Assembly: GCA_009929095.1 (NCBI GenBank)
Contig: SABF01000091.1
Location: 1-6,284 of the forward strand
Length of the DNA stretch: 6,284 nt
Direction of reading: 5' to 3'
Origin: Erysipelotrichia bacterium
GTDB lineage: Bacteria > Bacillota_I > Bacilli_A > Erysipelotrichales > Erysipelotrichaceae
Of the stretch, positions 1 through 5,208 are shown piece by piece. How positions within the stretch are numbered: the first letter of the stretch is position 1; each line of letters starts with the position of its first letter. Below the pieces are notes generated by a model. That model saw only the letters and a list, made by a program, of their open reading frames with translations, was not told the DNA's origin and ran no database searches. A program made the translations under genes and the position numbers.

Positions 1-301
1 GTGCATAGCAGAGGGAGCCCAGCATTGCGGTCAGAGTATAGCCGAAGAAAAATGGACCGCTGGGAGCTATTATAAAACTTACAATATCAGTGACGAATCC
101 GGATACCATGCCGGCGATCGGCCCTAGCATAGCGGCCTCAAGGGCAACCAGTAAAAAACTCAGCCCTACTCTCAGATTCTCTCCGACGGGGATATACCAG
201 AAAGAAACGACAGTCTTCATTGCAATCATTGCCGCAATGATTGCAAGATACCTTGTTGATTTTAATTTCTGTGCAGAAGATTTCCAGATGGATTCACGCA
301 T
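1..301 (-). CDS. folT: Folate ECF transporter S component FolT (5' part, cut by window edge)
   Basis: This is the substrate-binding membrane subunit of an energy-coupling factor transporter. It should bind folate and work with the shared EcfA/EcfA'/EcfT module, which is not in this window. The first 100 residues are visible and the rest lies beyond the left edge. After a short basic, polar N-terminus (residues 1-18) come hydrophobic segments at about 19-35, 45-65 and 68-85. The family-typical pattern is visible: N-L-R followed by a small hydrophobic helix, then L-G-P-I-A-G, a V-T-D-I motif, and a P-S-G-P-F-F-F-G-Y-T-L run near residues 80-92. The ATG at 301-299 is chosen because it follows an AGGCGG Shine-Dalgarno with 11 bases between, and no other in-frame start fits. 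The identification is strongly supported by the THF riboswitch directly upstream on the same strand, which in Bacillota commonly controls folT. Other ECF S components share the fold, but this context makes folate by far the likeliest substrate. Confidence 0.9.
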   Translation of the reverse strand, partial: MRESIWKSSAQKLKSTRYLAIIAAMIAMKTVVSFWYIPVGENLRVGLSFLLVALEAAMLGPIAGMVSGFVTDIVSFIIAPSGPFFFGYTLTAMLGSLCYA

Positions 302-312
302 AACGCAAAATA

Positions 313-339
313 CCGCCTTTCCGCTCCGAACGTGAAAGG
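313..339 (-). promoter_or_regulatory. folT ribosome binding site within a sequestering hairpin
   Basis: Read on the minus strand, the folT Shine-Dalgarno AAAGGCGG lies at 320-313, 11 bases before the ATG. Its first part is complementary to an upstream segment: CCTTTC (339-334) can pair with GAAAGG (321-316), a six-base perfect stem with a 12-base loop. This hairpin would hide the ribosome binding site and gives a simple way for the upstream THF aptamer to control translation initiation. The pairing is seen directly; the regulatory role is inferred. Confidence 0.6.
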
Positions 340-355
340 GGAAATACCTTCGCAC
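332..355 (-). promoter_or_regulatory. Putative anti-sequestor hairpin between THF aptamer and folT RBS
   Basis: On the minus strand, GTGCGAAGG (355-347) can pair with CCTTTCAC (339-332) through two blocks, GTG/CAC and AAGG/CCTT, with a small internal loop and a seven-base apical loop. The right-hand arm is the same segment that would otherwise pair with the Shine-Dalgarno, so the two hairpins exclude one another. That is the expected architecture of an expression platform with an ON and an OFF state. Only complementarity is shown here; no energies were computed. Confidence 0.45.
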
Positions 356-360
356 GGGGA

Positions 361-442
361 GATGAATGAGACTACCGCAAGACAATGTCTTTTCGTCCGC
401 AGAATTCCTCGTCTTCTGCAGCACTTAACGCAGTCTCATCAT
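361..442 (-). promoter_or_regulatory. Tetrahydrofolate (THF) class I riboswitch aptamer
   Basis: The minus strand carries the signature blocks of the THF-I (folT) riboswitch in the correct order. GCGTTAAGTG lies at 431-422, ACGAA at 396-392 and GCGGT at 378-374, followed by TCATTCATC at 369-361. The helices expected between these blocks are present: P2 pairs 439-432 with 366-373 (eight base pairs), P3 pairs 419-414 with 404-399 around a nine-base loop, and P4 pairs 391-387 with 383-379 around a three-base loop. The element senses reduced folates and lies directly upstream of folT, so it should lower folate uptake when folate is plentiful. The usual P1 helix and the loop-3 pseudoknot are weak by eye; only a four-base pairing with one wobble was found for the pseudoknot. 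Confidence 0.92.
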
Positions 443-453
443 TTGTCATGGCT

Positions 454-483
454 ATCGTATCAATGCGTACCTGAATCAGTCAA
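454..483 (-). promoter_or_regulatory. Probable sigma-A promoter for folT
   Basis: On the minus strand, TTGACT (483-478) matches five of six bases of the -35 consensus. TACGAT (459-454) matches four of six of the -10, with an 18-base spacer. The predicted transcription start is near 447, about five bases before the first paired base of the THF aptamer. That position is what a riboswitch-controlled leader should show and independently supports the promoter. Confidence 0.65.
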
Positions 484-491
484 GTCGAATC

Positions 492-520
492 TTCCCAAAG
501 CGATCAGAAGCAGGTAGAAT
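492..520 (+). promoter_or_regulatory. Candidate sigma-A promoter for the trhP1 operon
   Basis: TTCCCA (492-497) matches four of six -35 bases and TAGAAT (515-520) five of six -10 bases, with the optimal 17-base spacer. Transcription would begin around 527-528, essentially at the ATG of the first gene. It is back to back with the folT promoter, with only eight bases between the two -35 boxes. The -35 is poor, so this is a moderate call. A promoter further upstream would have to lie inside the riboswitch region. Confidence 0.45.
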
Positions 521-527
521 TTACAGC

Positions 528-1385
528 ATGGACGAACAGATTGCCGTAACAGCAGCTTCTGTAAAAGAAGCGAAGATACTTAAGGATGCCGGTGCAGATG
601 AAGTGATTCTGCCGCTGGCTGCTTTCAGCGTGACTGATCTTTCTGAGATGACACTGAAGGAAATACAGAATTTCAGCGAGGCATCAATACTGATGAACCG
701 GCTGCTGTTTCCTGAAGAAATGGAAATAGCGGAACAGTACATTAAAGAAATGAGCAGCATGAATCTCAAGCATATTTATTTTAGTGATCCGGCAGTTATC
801 AGGCTTGCGGAACAGCATGGCCTTGTATCAAAACTGATCTATAAACCGGATACGCTTCTGACAAGTCCTGAAGATGCAGTGTGGTGGCTGAATCGGAAGA
901 TTGACGGTGTGGCAGTATCCCCGTTGCTTACACTGGAAGAAGCCCGAGCGATTGCTACAGTCAAAAGGAACTGTATTTTTACAATCCATGGTCGGCTGAT
1001 GATGTCGGTATCCAGAAGAAAACTTCTGTCGGCATATATGGAATCGAAAGGAATAGAACAGCAAACCTGCTTTGAGAATATTACAATTCAGGAAATCAAT
1101 CGGAGCGAACATCTGCCGGTTTATGAAAACGAACATGGCACGCTGATTGAAACTGACTATGTGCTTCAGTCATTTGGAATTGTGGATGAACTTGTCAGAA
1201 GCGGTGCATATATGTTCCTGGTGGAACATAGCGGAATGAGCACAGAAGAGACTGCAGATGCGATCCGGGGATATCGGGATGTTTTCAGCGGATGCGATCC
1301 AGATCAGATCAAAGAGGACTATATCAGAAGACATCCTGCAATGATTCTGTCAGAGGGATATTATATGGAGAAGACAATCAGATGA
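528..1385 (+). CDS. trhP1: TrhP1-like U32 family protein (tRNA 5-hydroxyuridine synthesis), cysteine-poor partner
   Basis: A 285-residue relative of the peptidase U32/TrhP family, equivalent in position and size to YrrN (TrhP1) of Bacillus subtilis, which acts with TrhP2 to form 5-hydroxyuridine at wobble position 34 of tRNAs. The N-terminal half looks like a TIM-barrel of the family: an opening A-x-x-x-x-E-A-K-x-L-K-D-A-G-A-D-E-V-I segment at residues 8-27 and D-G-V-A-V-S-P at 126-132. Where true U32 proteins have H-G followed by two Cys and S-G-R-C, this protein has HGRLMMSVSRRKLLSAY (154-170): Met and Ser replace the metal-binding Cys. Later come E-N-E-H-G-T (200-205) and a C-terminal G-Y-Y-x-E-K-T, both recalling TrhP1. 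The stop overlaps the start of trhP2 (ATGA), implying translational coupling. No good Shine-Dalgarno precedes the ATG; only AGG 13 bases upstream. Protease activity is not expected. Confidence 0.78.
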   Translation: MDEQIAVTAASVKEAKILKDAGADEVILPLAAFSVTDLSEMTLKEIQNFSEASILMNRLLFPEEMEIAEQYIKEMSSMNLKHIYFSDPAVIRLAEQHGLVSKLIYKPDTLLTSPEDAVWWLNRKIDGVAVSPLLTLEEARAIATVKRNCIFTIHGRLMMSVSRRKLLSAYMESKGIEQQTCFENITIQEINRSEHLPVYENEHGTLIETDYVLQSFGIVDELVRSGAYMFLVEHSGMSTEETADAIRGYRDVFSGCDPDQIKEDYIRRHPAMILSEGYYMEKTIR

Positions 1386-2608
1386 GCAGCTGTAAGAAAA
1401 TTGAGCTGCTGGCGCCAGCCGGTGATCTGAAGCGATGCCGCACAGCAGTCGACTATGGTGCCGACGCAGTATATCTAGGCGGTCATAACTATTCTCTGCG
1501 TTCCAGAGCCGGCAATTTCAGCATTGACGAAATCGCGGAGGCATGTGCCTATGCCAGGGCGCATCAGGCGGTCATTCATGTGACAGTGAATGTCATTCCT
1601 CATGAAGAGGATTTCGAAGGACTGAAGGAGTATCTGAAAACACTTCAGGATATCGGAGTGCATGCTGTAATTGAAGCATCTCCTGCCATCATGGCGCTGA
1701 CCAGGGCGGAAGCTCCGAAATTGGAAATCCACTGCAGTACACAGATGTCTGTAACCAATGCATATGCAGCAAAGTTTCTTTCTGATTCGCTTGGTATTGA
1801 TCGAGTAGTACTTGCGAGAGAGTGCACTATGGCAGAAGTGAAGGAAATCGCTGCGGGAAGTCCAGTTGATACAGAAGCGTTTATTCATGGCGGCATGTGC
1901 GTCAATCTGTCAGGAAGATGTACGCTGTCCAATCGAATGACTTTACGGGATGCAAATCGGGGCGGCTGTGCACAGAGCTGCCGCTGGATGTATCGACTGT
2001 ACCAGAATGAAAATGAAATCAGTGATCCTCAGCATCTGTTCACCATGGGATCCAAGGATCTCTGTGCGGCAGATACTATTGCCGGTCTGATCTCAGCCGG
2101 TGTTTCTTCGCTGAAAATCGAAGGACGAATGAAGACAGAATACTATGTCGCTTCAATTGTTTCTGCATATCGTCATCTGATAGATGAGATATACGATGCA
2201 CACGGGCCGCTCAGTGATGAGCGGATGGCTTATCACCGAATGGAAATCATGAAAGGTGAAAACCGAGAAGTATGCTCGGGATTCTACCAGGGCATTGCCG
2301 GCAGTGAGTCAATCATTCATCATCCAAACAGCGATGCTGATGTCAATCATGGCTTTCTTGCGACAGTAAAAGAAATGAATGAGACTGCACACACTGCGGT
2401 GATTGAGACTAGGAATCCATTCAATTTGAATGACGAAATTGAAGTGCTGTCACCAGGTCGAGAGAATTTGGTTTTTAAACTGCAGATGATTCAGAATGAA
2501 CAGTCAGAGTACATTGAAACCAGCAGAGTGCCGATGCGGCGTCTTTGTATCAACGCACCTGTCAGTCTGCGTCCGGGTGATATTCTGAGAAAGGGGAATA
2601 GCAGATGA
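1382..2608 (+). CDS. trhP2: TrhP2-like U32 family protein, prephenate-dependent tRNA uridine(34) hydroxylase component
   Basis: A 408-residue U32 family protein equivalent to YrrO (TrhP2) and related to E. coli TrhP (YegQ). It is expected to hydroxylate U34 of tRNAs reading split codon boxes, using prephenate. The start at 1382 is preferred over the in-frame ATG at 1292 because it gives the usual N-terminus (I-E-L-L-A-P-A-G-D at residues 7-15), follows GGAG by 11 bases and makes a four-base overlap with trhP1. The U32 signature is clear at E165-x-F-x-x-G-G-M-C-x6-C, ending in T-L-S. By analogy with UbiU/UbiV, Cys173, Cys180, Cys196 and Cys228 are the likely iron-sulfur ligands; Cys200 is an extra nearby cysteine. 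The second hallmark S-L-K-I-E-G-R-M lies at 243-250. A C-terminal region (about 330-405) resembles the beta-barrel extension of larger family members. Its stop overlaps the next gene. Older annotation would call it a collagenase-like protease, which is now considered misleading. Confidence 0.85.
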   Translation: MSSCKKIELLAPAGDLKRCRTAVDYGADAVYLGGHNYSLRSRAGNFSIDEIAEACAYARAHQAVIHVTVNVIPHEEDFEGLKEYLKTLQDIGVHAVIEASPAIMALTRAEAPKLEIHCSTQMSVTNAYAAKFLSDSLGIDRVVLARECTMAEVKEIAAGSPVDTEAFIHGGMCVNLSGRCTLSNRMTLRDANRGGCAQSCRWMYRLYQNENEISDPQHLFTMGSKDLCAADTIAGLISAGVSSLKIEGRMKTEYYVASIVSAYRHLIDEIYDAHGPLSDERMAYHRMEIMKGENREVCSGFYQGIAGSESIIHHPNSDADVNHGFLATVKEMNETAHTAVIETRNPFNLNDEIEVLSPGRENLVFKLQMIQNEQSEYIETSRVPMRRLCINAPVSLRPGDILRKGNSR

Positions 2609-3327
2609 TTCTTGAGGGAAGTCTCAGTGTAAAAGCTGCAGTCATGGGCAATAAGCGTCGTGTGGATGCCGTATATATAGATGAGGCAAAGCATGACAAG
2701 GATATCTCTTTTCTCATTCATCGCTGTGAGGATAAGAAAATTGAAGTGAAGCGCATCAAACGCAATGAGATTGATGCAATGGCGTCCGGCAGAACACATG
2801 GCGGCGTACTGGCTGAAGCAGATGCGAGAACATTTCAGACAGTGGAAGAATGTCTGCAGGATCAGAAACCATTTCTGGTGCTGCTTGAAGGAATTGAGGA
2901 TCCATTCAACCTTGGCTATGTGATGCGCTCTTTGTACTGTGCCGGCTGCACCGGTTTGATTCTGAAGTCGCGTTCATGGGAAACGGCTGAAAGCACTATC
3001 ATGAAATCCAGTGCTGGAGCCTTCGAGTATCTTCCTATTGTTATGGCAGATGATCCGGCTTCTCTTGTGGTAAAATGTGCCGGTATGGGAATTCGTACAT
3101 ACGCTGCGATGCGCAGAGATGCTGCGCCTTATTATGAGGCAGATTTCACTGAGCCTTTTCTGCTGGCAGTCGGCGGTGAGATGCGCGGCCTTTCTTCCAG
3201 TGTGCTTCAGGCGTGCCGTGAGAATCTGTATATTCCATATGCCAGGGAATTCCACGGAGCGCTGAATGCGGCCGGAGCCTGTGCAGTATTCGGATTTGAA
3301 GCAATGCGTCAGAGGATGACAGTATAA
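2605..3327 (+). CDS. SpoU/TrmH family RNA 2'-O-ribose methyltransferase, target unknown
   Basis: A 240-residue SPOUT-class methyltransferase. The N-terminal part (about 1-75) fits the small L30e-like RNA-binding domain of RlmB-type enzymes, and the rest (about 88-240) is the trefoil-knot catalytic domain that binds S-adenosylmethionine. Motif 1 is E-D-P-F-N-L-G-x-x-x-R (98-108), with Asn102 and Arg108 in the expected places. Motif 2 is V-G-G-E-M-R-G-L-S-S (189-198). Motif 3 is I-P (210-211) followed by G-A-L-N-A-A-G-A-C-A (218-227), ending in F-E-A-M-R-Q-R. The usual S-L-N-V-S of motif 3 reads A-L-N-A-A, so both serines are alanine although the Asn is kept. The start overlaps the trhP2 stop (ATGA) and is served by AAGGGGA seven bases upstream. 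Neighbours suggest a tRNA target, but an rRNA target such as that of RlmB cannot be excluded. Confidence 0.85.
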   Translation: MILEGSLSVKAAVMGNKRRVDAVYIDEAKHDKDISFLIHRCEDKKIEVKRIKRNEIDAMASGRTHGGVLAEADARTFQTVEECLQDQKPFLVLLEGIEDPFNLGYVMRSLYCAGCTGLILKSRSWETAESTIMKSSAGAFEYLPIVMADDPASLVVKCAGMGIRTYAAMRRDAAPYYEADFTEPFLLAVGGEMRGLSSSVLQACRENLYIPYAREFHGALNAAGACAVFGFEAMRQRMTV

Positions 3328-3329
3328 AC

Positions 3330-3335
3330 GGAGGG
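3330..3335 (+). promoter_or_regulatory. Strong ribosome binding site of the PEPCK-like gene
   Basis: GGAGGG sits 10 bases before the ATG at 3346, in the 18-base gap after the methyltransferase stop. It is the strongest Shine-Dalgarno in the window and fixes the start of the fourth operon gene. It also suggests that this gene is translated independently of the coupled upstream three. Confidence 0.85.
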
Positions 3336-3345
3336 CAAAGATAAA

Positions 3346-5079
3346 ATGAAAGAAGCATATTACTTCCACGACGACACAGTGATTATCAACTTTTCCAAGA
3401 AGTATATTGTCAATGCGACAGAACTTGTATCTTCCGATGGATTTAGAGATTTCCTGAGTTTGTATCTGCGTGATCTGAAAAAACATCACTCAGATCTTTA
3501 TGATTGGGTTATGAGCGGATATGAAACAGAAGAAGACTGTAAAGAAGGATTGATTCTTCTGCTGAAACTTCTGCAGTCTCTGGAACCGGGAGCGATTGAA
3601 GATCCTATGATAAAGGATCGCAGCAGACTTTTAAATGTCATTGAAGAAGGATATGACTTCTGGCGTCGTCTGCAGCGTTTCTCTTATCTGTTCACCAGTC
3701 ACGAAGAAGGCTTTCAGCTTCAAAACTTCATAGAAGCTGATCACCGTTTCCGCGATGTTATTATGAATTTTTACCGTGCAATCGAAGAAAAAGTCATGGG
3801 TACAACGAACCTGGTATATCGACAGCTTCAGGCTGGCACCAATGCCAGTTTCCTGCTGCAGTACTATAAGTGGGACATGCCGGAAGAATATGAACAGCTT
3901 GAGCAGATTCCGTTTGTCAATCGAATTATGATTCGCACTCCTCTGATCATTCATCCGAAGTCTTCCAAACGCACGAATACTTTTACGGAATGCGATCATA
4001 ACCCGCTGGAAAACTTCGCTAAGGGAAATGAAGAATGGATCTGCTATCCGGCGAAGATCGGATCCCTGCTGATCTATGCGTATTTCCATCGCAACTATTC
4101 TTCCAGCTGTGCGGCTATGGCCAACCTGTTCGCAATGGCGACAAGAGAAGAGGCAATGTCACGCAGACCGGATGCGATCATGCTGTTTGGCAACGCCGAT
4201 GGCACGAAAGATACGGTGTTCTATCATGATGAGAAGAATGAAATCTGGATTGGCAAAGTTTCTGCCGCTCCGGAAATTGATTACTTTGGCTATACCAAGA
4301 AGATGCTGCTGACACTGCACAATCTGGCAATGATTCAGAAAGGCTGGCTGCCGATTCACGGAGCTATGGTTAACATCTACCTGAAGGACGGCACAAAGAA
4401 GGGGCTCATGTTCATGGGCGACTCCGGTGCCGGCAAGTCTGAGACAATTGAAGCACTCAGCATTCTTGCTTCAGATCTGATTGACCATCAGGAAACTGTC
4501 TTTGATGACATGGGATCTCTGCACCTGGACGAGAATGGCGAAATACGTGCTCAGGGTACTGAGATTGGTGCGTTCGTCAGACTGGATGATCTGGATAAGG
4601 GAACTGCCTATCGCGATATGGACCGTTCAATCTTCTTTAATCCGGAGAAAGCTAATGCACGTGTTGTGCTTCCGGCAGCACCATACAGTGTTGTCATTGC
4701 AGATCATAAGATAGACTGCTTTCTCTATGCCAATAACTATACGGACAGAAGAGGCATGCATCTGTTTACTGATAAAGAGGAAGCCAAACCGGTATTTGTG
4801 GAGGGAAAACGCTTTGCACTTGGCACCACGCAGGAAAAGGGCCTCTCAACTACATTCTTCGCCAATCCATTTGGCCCGATGCAGAAGCAGAAGGAATGCG
4901 GAGCATTGATAGACAGAATCTTCGAGGAACTGTTTGAACAGAAGATTCCTGTTGGCGAAATTTATACCTGTCTTGGTCTCCCGAACAAAGGAGATCATGG
5001 CATCAATCAGGCAGCTGAAGCACTGCTGGAATTTGTCAAGACCGGGAAAGCATCAGAGATTGAAAAACAGCAGTTATAG
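3346..5079 (+). CDS. Divergent PEP carboxykinase-fold protein with HPr-kinase-like P-loop
   Basis: A 577-residue soluble protein whose residues from about 310 to 560 align by eye with ATP-type PEP carboxykinase (E. coli numbering in brackets). Y313 [Y207], K318-K319 [K212-K213], H338 [H232], P-loop GDSGAGKS 358-365 [248-255], D387-D388 [D268-D269] and R439 in N-A-R-V-V-L-P [R333 in N-T-R-V] all have counterparts. C-terminal blocks F-L-Y-A-N-N (459-464) and S-T-T-F-F-A-N-P-F-G (501-510) also fit. Differences are clear. The P-loop and preceding H-G-A-M-V resemble HPr kinase (H-G-V-L-V, then G-D-S-G-x-G-K-S-E). E270 is Met389. The C-terminal nucleotide-binding Arg [R449] has no obvious partner. 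About 100 extra residues lie in the N-terminal half, and the C-terminus is short by roughly 70. Phosphotransfer with a metal and ATP is likely; whether the substrate is oxaloacetate/PEP or something else is unknown. It is the last gene of the operon. Confidence 0.7.
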   Translation: MKEAYYFHDDTVIINFSKKYIVNATELVSSDGFRDFLSLYLRDLKKHHSDLYDWVMSGYETEEDCKEGLILLLKLLQSLEPGAIEDPMIKDRSRLLNVIEEGYDFWRRLQRFSYLFTSHEEGFQLQNFIEADHRFRDVIMNFYRAIEEKVMGTTNLVYRQLQAGTNASFLLQYYKWDMPEEYEQLEQIPFVNRIMIRTPLIIHPKSSKRTNTFTECDHNPLENFAKGNEEWICYPAKIGSLLIYAYFHRNYSSSCAAMANLFAMATREEAMSRRPDAIMLFGNADGTKDTVFYHDEKNEIWIGKVSAAPEIDYFGYTKKMLLTLHNLAMIQKGWLPIHGAMVNIYLKDGTKKGLMFMGDSGAGKSETIEALSILASDLIDHQETVFDDMGSLHLDENGEIRAQGTEIGAFVRLDDLDKGTAYRDMDRSIFFNPEKANARVVLPAAPYSVVIADHKIDCFLYANNYTDRRGMHLFTDKEEAKPVFVEGKRFALGTTQEKGLSTTFFANPFGPMQKQKECGALIDRIFEELFEQKIPVGEIYTCLGLPNKGDHGINQAAEALLEFVKTGKASEIEKQQL

Positions 5080-5178
5080 ATTGGATGCAGACCAGACATA
5101 GAGACATCGTGCTTGGTCTGTTTGCCATTTATACTGGTAAAGTGTGAGCAGTTATTTTATATGCAATCCAATCAATAA
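5074..5178. repeat. Imperfect inverted-repeat element enclosing a smaller hairpin
   Basis: TTATAGATTGGATGCA (5074-5089) is the near-exact reverse complement of TGCAATCCAATCAATAA (5162-5178), with one extra A and one mismatch. Inside lies a second pair, CAGACCA (5088-5094) and TGGTCTG (5114-5120). AGTTA occurs at both edges (5072-5076 and 5179-5183), which could be a target-site duplication but is short enough to be chance. The left arm overlaps the last codons of the PEPCK-like gene. It may be a structured 3' untranslated region or a small nonautonomous mobile element; the sequence alone does not decide. Confidence 0.5.
5088..5126 (+). terminator. Possible weak intrinsic terminator after the operon
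   Basis: CAGACCA (5088-5094) pairs perfectly with TGGTCTG (5114-5120) over a 19-base loop and is followed by TTTGCCATTT. The stem is only seven base pairs, the loop is long and the U-tract is interrupted, so termination would be inefficient. It is the only terminator-like structure between the operon and the MATE gene, and some read-through is plausible. Confidence 0.4.
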
Positions 5179-5181
5179 AGT

Positions 5182-5187
5182 TAGAAT
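5182..5187 (+). promoter_or_regulatory. Possible -10 element upstream of the MATE gene
   Basis: TAGAAT matches five of six -10 bases and would start transcription about 15 bases before the ATG at 5209. No convincing -35 box is present at 16-18 bases upstream. The gene may therefore use a weak or activated promoter, or depend on read-through from the operon. The rest of 5080-5208 holds the inverted repeats and no gene. Confidence 0.25.
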
Positions 5188-5208
5188 AGAAAGAATTGCC
5201 TGAATAAT

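Noticed and set aside
90..335. Plus-strand reading frame of 81 codons opposite folT
   Set aside because: It is antisense to a well-supported folT frame and shows no recognisable features.
443..472. TTGTCA as a plus-strand -35 box for the trhP1 operon
   Set aside because: The box itself is good, but nothing resembling a -10 lies at 16-18 bases (CGTACC, GTACCT), so the 492-520 candidate was preferred.
332..517. Plus-strand reading frame of 61 codons
   Set aside because: It covers the THF riboswitch and divergent promoters, has no ribosome binding site and resembles no protein.
1292..1381. In-frame upstream ATG that would add 30 residues to trhP2
   Set aside because: It lies deep inside trhP1, the extra residues do not resemble the family, and the ATG at 1382 gives the canonical N-terminus with a ribosome binding site and ATGA overlap.
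528..2608. Collagenase-like protease function for the two U32 proteins
   Set aside because: The family name is historical; the paired arrangement matches the TrhP1/TrhP2 tRNA hydroxylation genes, and TrhP1 lacks the signature cysteines altogether.
2974..3489. Minus-strand reading frame of 171 codons across two genes
   Set aside because: It is a shadow of the methyltransferase and PEPCK-like genes, both supported by motifs and ribosome binding sites; its translation looks random.
3346..5079. Annotating the fourth gene as plain PEP carboxykinase or as HPr kinase
   Set aside because: The core fits PEPCK, but the P-loop, the DD-Glu position, the C-terminus and the N-terminal extension differ; HPr kinases are about 310 residues and lack the PEPCK-type Lys-Lys and C-terminal blocks.
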